A stretch of 44,166 nt of DNA from Clostridia bacterium (lineage in GTDB: Bacteria; Bacillota; Clostridia; Peptostreptococcales; Anaerovoracaceae). Under the pieces are notes generated by a model that searched no databases, was not told where the DNA came from, and saw nothing but the letters and a program-made list of their open reading frames with translations. Positions 40,585-44,166 of the stretch are shown here, piece after piece (positions within the stretch are counted from its first letter, which is position 1; every line of letters starts with the position of its first letter). The stretch lies in the NCBI GenBank assembly GCA_024693105.1, contig JAILLO010000013.1:1-44166 (forward strand), read 5' to 3'. Made by a program: the position numbers and the translations under genes.

Positions 40585-40821
40585 CTATTTCTTTTTGCTG
40601 CTTTTTGCTGCGGCCTCACGTTCGCGTCTGTACTCGTCTGCGATGTAGTCCGGCCCATTCATCCACATATACGTGGACTCATCGAAAAGCATCTCTGCGG
40701 TTTTGGATTTCATGAATCTTGTGAAAGCCTTTGTCTTGGAAATCTTCTGCTTCCTGGCCAGATTCGACGCCGCCATTGCTGCAAGCAGCTCAATCGTGTA
40801 CTCATTCTCGCTTACTTTCAT
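40585..40821 (-). CDS. Small hypothetical protein, third gene of the DUF3990 cassette
   Basis: A 78-residue helical, basic-tailed protein (ending AAAKSSKKK). A segment with SKTAEMLFDESTYMWMNGPD, then YIADEYRRE, matches a pattern I recall from small proteins encoded beside DUF3990 genes in Clostridia. Its start overlaps the DUF3990 stop as ATGA, so the two are translationally coupled. It may be a partner or neutraliser of the DUF3990 protein; this is inference. GGAGGTG lies a few bases before ATG. Confidence 0.75.
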   Translation of the reverse strand: MKVSENEYTIELLAAMAASNLARKQKISKTKAFTRFMKSKTAEMLFDESTYMWMNGPDYIADEYRREREAAAKSSKKK

Positions 40822-41378
40822 AAAGGCACCTCCTCAAAACCGGCATACTTTAATGCCTTCAGCGCATTAGCGGTGCGGAAACATATCTGATCCGTCAAAT
40901 TTTCAGGCTCCAAAAGGCTGATTGCAATACGATCTGCAGAATCCGAGCCGACTTCACCATAGATTCCGTTGATATATCCCGTAATCACACGATTTGTATT
41001 GTCGTTCGCTATCTTGCCGGCAATGAGTTCATAAGATTTCCACTTTACCAATTCTTGTGGCAAAAGTGGCTCTTTGCGGTGTGCTGCCACACAATGCAGC
41101 CACTCTTTGTCGGCCCCGGGGAATTCAAAACATGAGATATTTCCCAATCCGACTATTTCATAAACAGATACATACCCTTTTTTGATCTCCTGCCCTACAA
41201 CCCCATTTTTTCGAGCCTTGCCCACTGACAATTTCACAAACCGCCTTGCCTGCTCTATATCGGTAGTCACGTAGAAACCAAGTCCAAAATCTTTTCCGGG
41301 TTTGCATATTTCCAATTGCGGCTTTTCCACAATGGTGTAGCTTCCATGATATACACATAATCCTTTTTCTAAAACCAT
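40818..41378 (-). CDS. DUF3990 protein, ADP-ribosyltransferase-like
   Basis: A 186-residue soluble protein. The N-terminal YHGSYTIVEKPQLEICKPGK, followed by DFGLGFYVTTDIEQARRFV, is the DUF3990 signature; I recall this family being placed in the ADP-ribosyltransferase superfamily, with HGS and GxGFY..T matching the first two strands of the NAD-binding site. A C-terminal LTDQICFRTANALKALKYAG helix closes the domain. Whether the full catalytic triad is present cannot be settled by eye. The start ATG directly abuts the stop of the DUF3791 gene (TAG-ATG), and the end overlaps the next gene by four bases. Such tight packing with small flanking genes fits a toxin-neutraliser or effector module. Confidence 0.82.
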   Translation of the reverse strand: MVLEKGLCVYHGSYTIVEKPQLEICKPGKDFGLGFYVTTDIEQARRFVKLSVGKARKNGVVGQEIKKGYVSVYEIVGLGNISCFEFPGADKEWLHCVAAHRKEPLLPQELVKWKSYELIAGKIANDNTNRVITGYINGIYGEVGSDSADRIAISLLEPENLTDQICFRTANALKALKYAGFEEVPL

Positions 41379-41606
41379 CTAAAACCCCTGTCCTTTCAGG
41401 TATTCCAGCATGTCCTCATAATTGGTCTCATCGCCTTGCATATGATATTCTTCATAGCACTGCGAAATATAGTCAAACAAACCGTATTTATCGAAAATCC
41501 GATTGCACTCAAAGGGAGATAGCCCTTTGCGACTTTGAAGCATCCTATAAAGACGAACCTGCAACATGAAAATATCTTCTTTTCTGTCTGTAGCAGTCAC
41601 TTTCAT
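41379..41606 (-). CDS. DUF3791 small protein
   Basis: A 75-residue protein. The core RLYRMLQSRKGLSPFECNRI then FDKYGLFDYISQCYEEYHMQ and YEDMLEYL fit DUF3791 as I recall it: a short helical domain encoded beside DUF3990. The ATG at 41606 is chosen; GAGGGTG sits just before it. Another ATG three codons earlier and a GTG two codons later are alternatives. First gene of the cassette, downstream of a good promoter. Confidence 0.75.
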   Translation of the reverse strand: MKVTATDRKEDIFMLQVRLYRMLQSRKGLSPFECNRIFDKYGLFDYISQCYEEYHMQGDETNYEDMLEYLKGQGF

Positions 41607-41647
41607 CACCCTCATTTCAAACTGTTAGATATTCCCTCTCTCCTTGG

Positions 41648-41676
41648 ATTATACCGAAAATCCGCCTAAAACACAA
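41648..41676 (-). promoter_or_regulatory. Promoter of the DUF3791-DUF3990 cassette
   Basis: On the minus strand TTGTGT (41671-41676) and a perfect TATAAT (41648-41653) are separated by 17 bp, about 42 bp before the first start codon. The cassette thus has its own promoter and does not rely on the SLH gene upstream. Confidence 0.8.
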
Positions 41677-41752
41677 GGCAAATGCGGTTCGTGCGCTTTT
41701 TTCACGCAAAAATGAGAGGACCTGATGAAGCTCTCCTAAATGAAAGAAAAGG

Positions 41753-42326
41753 CATAAAAACCGCAATAACCCTTGTGTAACGGTTACTGCGGTTTGTTTC
41801 TATCTTATGAATTTATTTTCTTATGAATTTATTTTGTCAGCTTCTCGCAAAAGCGCTCTGCCATAGCTGAAACCTGAGCGCGTGTTGCGATGCCCTGTGC
41901 ATCAAGAACGAGGTTGCCGTCTTTATCTGTCGTTCCGTTAATGATGCCTGCTGCGACTGCCCATGAAAGTGCTTCACGAGCTTCTGCACTTACGCTTGAT
42001 GCATCTGCAAAGCTGTCAAGACTTACGCGTGCTGAAACGTCATAGCCTTTTGCCTTGGCATAGTTAAACATCATCATGATATCAACTTCGCGTGTAGCAG
42101 GAGCTTTTGGATCGTGCGTGCTGATGCCCTCTGTAACTCCGCCTTGTGCTGCCCAGCCGTCAGCTGCTGTCCACCAGCTTTCGCCTTCTTTTGCCGTGAC
42201 AGGCTCGTTGCCGTCGATGTTGAAGAGAATCTGCTCCATCATGCCCTGGGTTGTATCTGCATTCGGAGCAAATGTGCCGTCGCCCATGCCGTTCATTATT
42301 TCGTGACTTGCTGCCCATGCGATAAC
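41753..42326. repeat. Right copy (B) of the duplicated SLH gene end
   Basis: The counterpart of 39934-40523. It contains the terminator, two units of the 16-bp repeat, and the last 500 bp of the intact SLH gene, ending at the same GCGATAAC word. Confidence 0.93.
41759..41795 (-). terminator. Terminator after the SLH surface protein gene
   Basis: The stem AAACCGCAATAACC / GGTTACTGCGGTTT with one mismatch, 35 bp past the stop codon on the minus strand. Flanked by A-rich sequence that gives a T-tail in that direction. Confidence 0.85.
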
Positions 42327-44166
42327 GTCACTGTGCCAGTCTTTAGACTGTACGTCAGAGAATACTTTGACGTTGTCTACAATCTTAACCGTCACATCAC
42401 CTGAAATACTCATGCGCACTCCGATATCGCTTGTAGTTGAAGTCTTTACAATGCTTTCTTTTCCGTTTGCATCAACAAGGATGATTACTGTGCTTGATGT
42501 GGCGTTTTCAACAGGAATTTCAAGCATCATAGGGTTTGCTGCATTTACGGATGAAGGCACATCTATTTTTATCTCTGTTGCTGAGGCTCTATCTGCTGTG
42601 GAGTCAACATTGACAGGAAGCGTGAGAGGCTTTCCTGCTGCAACTGCATCGGAAACTGCCTTTTCACTAAGTGAAGCTCCTACAGAGAGGACCTTGCCGT
42701 TAGCATCTGTCACTACTGTTGCAGTTGAGCCGTCCTTTGTAGTAGTAACAACAGTCTTGCTGCCGTCGGCATTTACCGTAGTACGGGTGATGCTGCCGTC
42801 AGAGTTTGTTGTAGTTGTAGTATTTGCAAGTGTAGTTTTTGATGAAGACGATCCGTGACTTCCGCCTGAGCTTGCTGCAGCATCTTTCTCAAAAGTAGCT
42901 TTGACCGTAACGTTTGCCGTTCCAATGGTGAACTTGTTGTTTGTAACAGTCACGCCACCGGAAACAACCTGCCATGCCTTGAAGTGGTAGCCCTGATCCG
43001 GAGATGCCGTAAGCGTAATTTCACCGCCGCTTATTCCGGAAGTAGTGGATGCAGAAGCTGTACCGTGTCCGTCGTTCGTAACCGTAACACTATAAATCGT
43101 TGGCGGAACATAAACATATTCGTTAATTATCAGTTCAGCGGAATCGTCTGAAGCAAGAACCGTACCGCTTGCCTTGACGCGGACATAGTAAGTGCCGTTT
43201 GCAAGACCGGTAATCGAAGTTGAGTTTGCCGCAACATCGGTATAGCTCGAAGAACCATCTATTTTGTATTCATATATCTTGGTACTGTCAAGTCCCGTAA
43301 TCGTGCCATCGTTGTTGCTGCTCGTTGTACAATTGGTTGTACTTAGACCTGTCGGCCTTTCTGCCTGGGTGACTGTAATAGTCTGCGCATCGCTATCCGA
43401 TTTTGTCGTCCCGTTGCCTTTCTTTACAATAGAGATTGTGCATGGATGAATCAGATGAATCAGCAATGTATTACTTTCATCGCTAACATCGATCCAACTT
43501 GAACCACCATTAATGCTATACTTCATGCCGCTTGTAACCCCACTAAGCGTGCCACTTTCCGCATTTATAGCTGAGAATGTTGCTGTCGGTGTTGCTTCTT
43601 TTGGAAGCGTTACATTAAGTGTCACTTCATCAAATGCACTTGCAAAATCATTTCCGTTTGCGTTCTTCTGTTCATTAAAGACCTTCAGCTTATAAGTTCC
43701 GGTAGTAAGATCTGCAGGAAGCTTAAAGGTCACTGTACCTGAAGCTTCGCTGAGCACGTCGCTGCTGCAGTAGTAATTTGCGGTCGTGCCTGTGCTGTCG
43801 CAAAGCAGGGCTGACACATGCTCACCTGTGCCGTAAGCAGCACCGCTATAGTTTAGAGTAACTGTATCCGTTTGGCCGTAAATAGCAGAAGCGCTCGTTT
43901 GAGCTACTGCAAAACTGCCATGTCCGGTAGTGTCAAGAAGTGTCAACTTCCAAGCGGATATGTTACTTGTTGTCGTGGAGATTGCCTCAAATGCGCCCGT
44001 TGTGGTAAGGTTTTTGCCATCGCTTATATCGGACACAAAGAGAACTTTATCGGGATCCAGATTGAAAGCAGGCCTCCCACCGCTCCCGGTACGGGCATCC
44101 ATGGCGAACATCGAGCCGTCATTTTTCACGCTACCGGTGTTTGGATCATTTGCGCTAGGCGACCGG
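41829..44166 (-). CDS. SLH-domain cell-surface protein, 5' end outside the window
   Basis: At least 778 residues, open to the right edge, so the signal peptide is not seen. The visible start reads RSPSANDPNTGS and continues to SGGRPAFNLDPDKVLFVSD, a pattern typical of DUF6273-like surface modules. Then come Ig-like segments (about 60-175 and 180-335), an InlB-repeat-like module (YSVTVTNDGHGTASAS to ITLTASPDQGYHFKAW), a serine/threonine-rich linker (SSGGSHGSSSSKTTLANTTT), a further beta-rich domain, and three SLH repeats at the end (VFSDVQSKDWHSDVIAWAAS, GMGDGTFAPNADTTQG, SWAVAAGIINGTTDKDGN). SLH anchoring places it on the cell wall. Likely an adhesin or S-layer-associated protein; the specific partner is unknown. 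Confidence 0.9.
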   Translation of the reverse strand, partial: RSPSANDPNTGSVKNDGSMFAMDARTGSGGRPAFNLDPDKVLFVSDISDGKNLTTTGAFEAISTTTSNISAWKLTLLDTTGHGSFAVAQTSASAIYGQTDTVTLNYSGAAYGTGEHVSALLCDSTGTTANYYCSSDVLSEASGTVTFKLPADLTTGTYKLKVFNEQKNANGNDFASAFDEVTLNVTLPKEATPTATFSAINAESGTLSGVTSGMKYSINGGSSWIDVSDESNTLLIHLIHPCTISIVKKGNGTTKSDSDAQTITVTQAERPTGLSTTNCTTSSNNDGTITGLDSTKIYEYKIDGSSSYTDVAANSTSITGLANGTYYVRVKASGTVLASDDSAELIINEYVYVPPTIYSVTVTNDGHGTASASTTSGISGGEITLTASPDQGYHFKAWQVVSGGVTVTNNKFTIGTANVTVKATFEKDAAASSGGSHGSSSSKTTLANTTTTTNSDGSITRTTVNADGSKTVVTTTKDGSTATVVTDANGKVLSVGASLSEKAVSDAVAAGKPLTLPVNVDSTADRASATEIKIDVPSSVNAANPMMLEIPVENATSSTVIILVDANGKESIVKTSTTSDIGVRMSISGDVTVKIVDNVKVFSDVQSKDWHSDVIAWAASHEIMNGMGDGTFAPNADTTQGMMEQILFNIDGNEPVTAKEGESWWTAADGWAAQGGVTEGISTHDPKAPATREVDIMMMFNYAKAKGYDVSARVSLDSFADASSVSAEAREALSWAVAAGIINGTTDKDGNLVLDAQGIATRAQVSAMAERFCEKLTK

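Noticed and set aside
39934-42326. Insertion sequence carrying the cassette
   Set aside because: No transposase or recombinase is encoded between the copies, and the flanking repeats are coding duplicates, not terminal inverted repeats.

Overview
The window is a 44 kb piece of a low-to-mid GC Bacillota genome, most likely an anaerobic member of the Clostridia. The evidence is the walRK operon with RNase M5, KsgA and an LtaS-type enzyme, a DnaD-family protein beside dnaB, the rpsF-ssb-rpsR / DUF2232-gdpP-rplI-dnaB order, S-layer-homology (SLH) surface proteins, and strong AGGAGG ribosome binding sites. I cannot name the genus. Most of the window is ordinary chromosome; only the last 4 kb looks accessory.

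Layout. 1-3.8 kb: a putative transporter (DUF819) and an M19 dipeptidase in one operon, divergent from an XRE-cupin regulator whose promoter carries a perfect palindrome. 3.8-6.8 kb: a four-gene minus-strand operon (DUF5685, DnaJ-domain protein, small membrane protein, unknown protein). 7.1 kb: tRNA-Arg(CCT). 7.3-8.8 kb: purB. 9.2-16.1 kb, plus strand: a soluble hybrid histidine kinase, alr, aroF-aroB-chorismate mutase, ridA. 16.2-19.3 kb: a secreted phosphodiester glycosidase-like protein and an M20 amidohydrolase, transcribed divergently. 19.4-26.0 kb, minus strand: walR-walK-divIC-like-rnmV-rsmA-ltaS. 26.2-28.0 kb: an SLH-anchored GHL10-like glycoside hydrolase. 28.3-37.8 kb, minus strand: rpsF-ssb-rpsR, then DUF2232-gdpP-rplI-dnaB-dnaD-like-M23 peptidase. 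38-39.8 kb: a Crp/Fnr regulator and a sugar nucleotidyltransferase. 39.9-44.2 kb: a duplicated SLH gene end enclosing a three-gene cassette (DUF3791, DUF3990, small protein), then the SLH protein itself, which runs off the right edge.

Working together: the 19-37 kb block joins cell-wall control (WalRK, LtaS, M23, DivIC-like, alanine racemase nearby) to replication and translation housekeeping. The aro genes form a short shikimate operon. The most interesting items are: the DUF3791-DUF3990-small protein cassette, with ADP-ribosyltransferase-like features, lodged between two nearly identical SLH gene ends; a DnaD-family protein carrying the zinc-finger region usually found on the DnaC/DnaI helicase loader but no ATPase domain; a GdpP phosphodiesterase without its usual membrane anchor; and a set of unrelated short tandem repeats sitting in gene leaders and spacers. 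All functions are read from sequence patterns and remembered family features; no database search was run.
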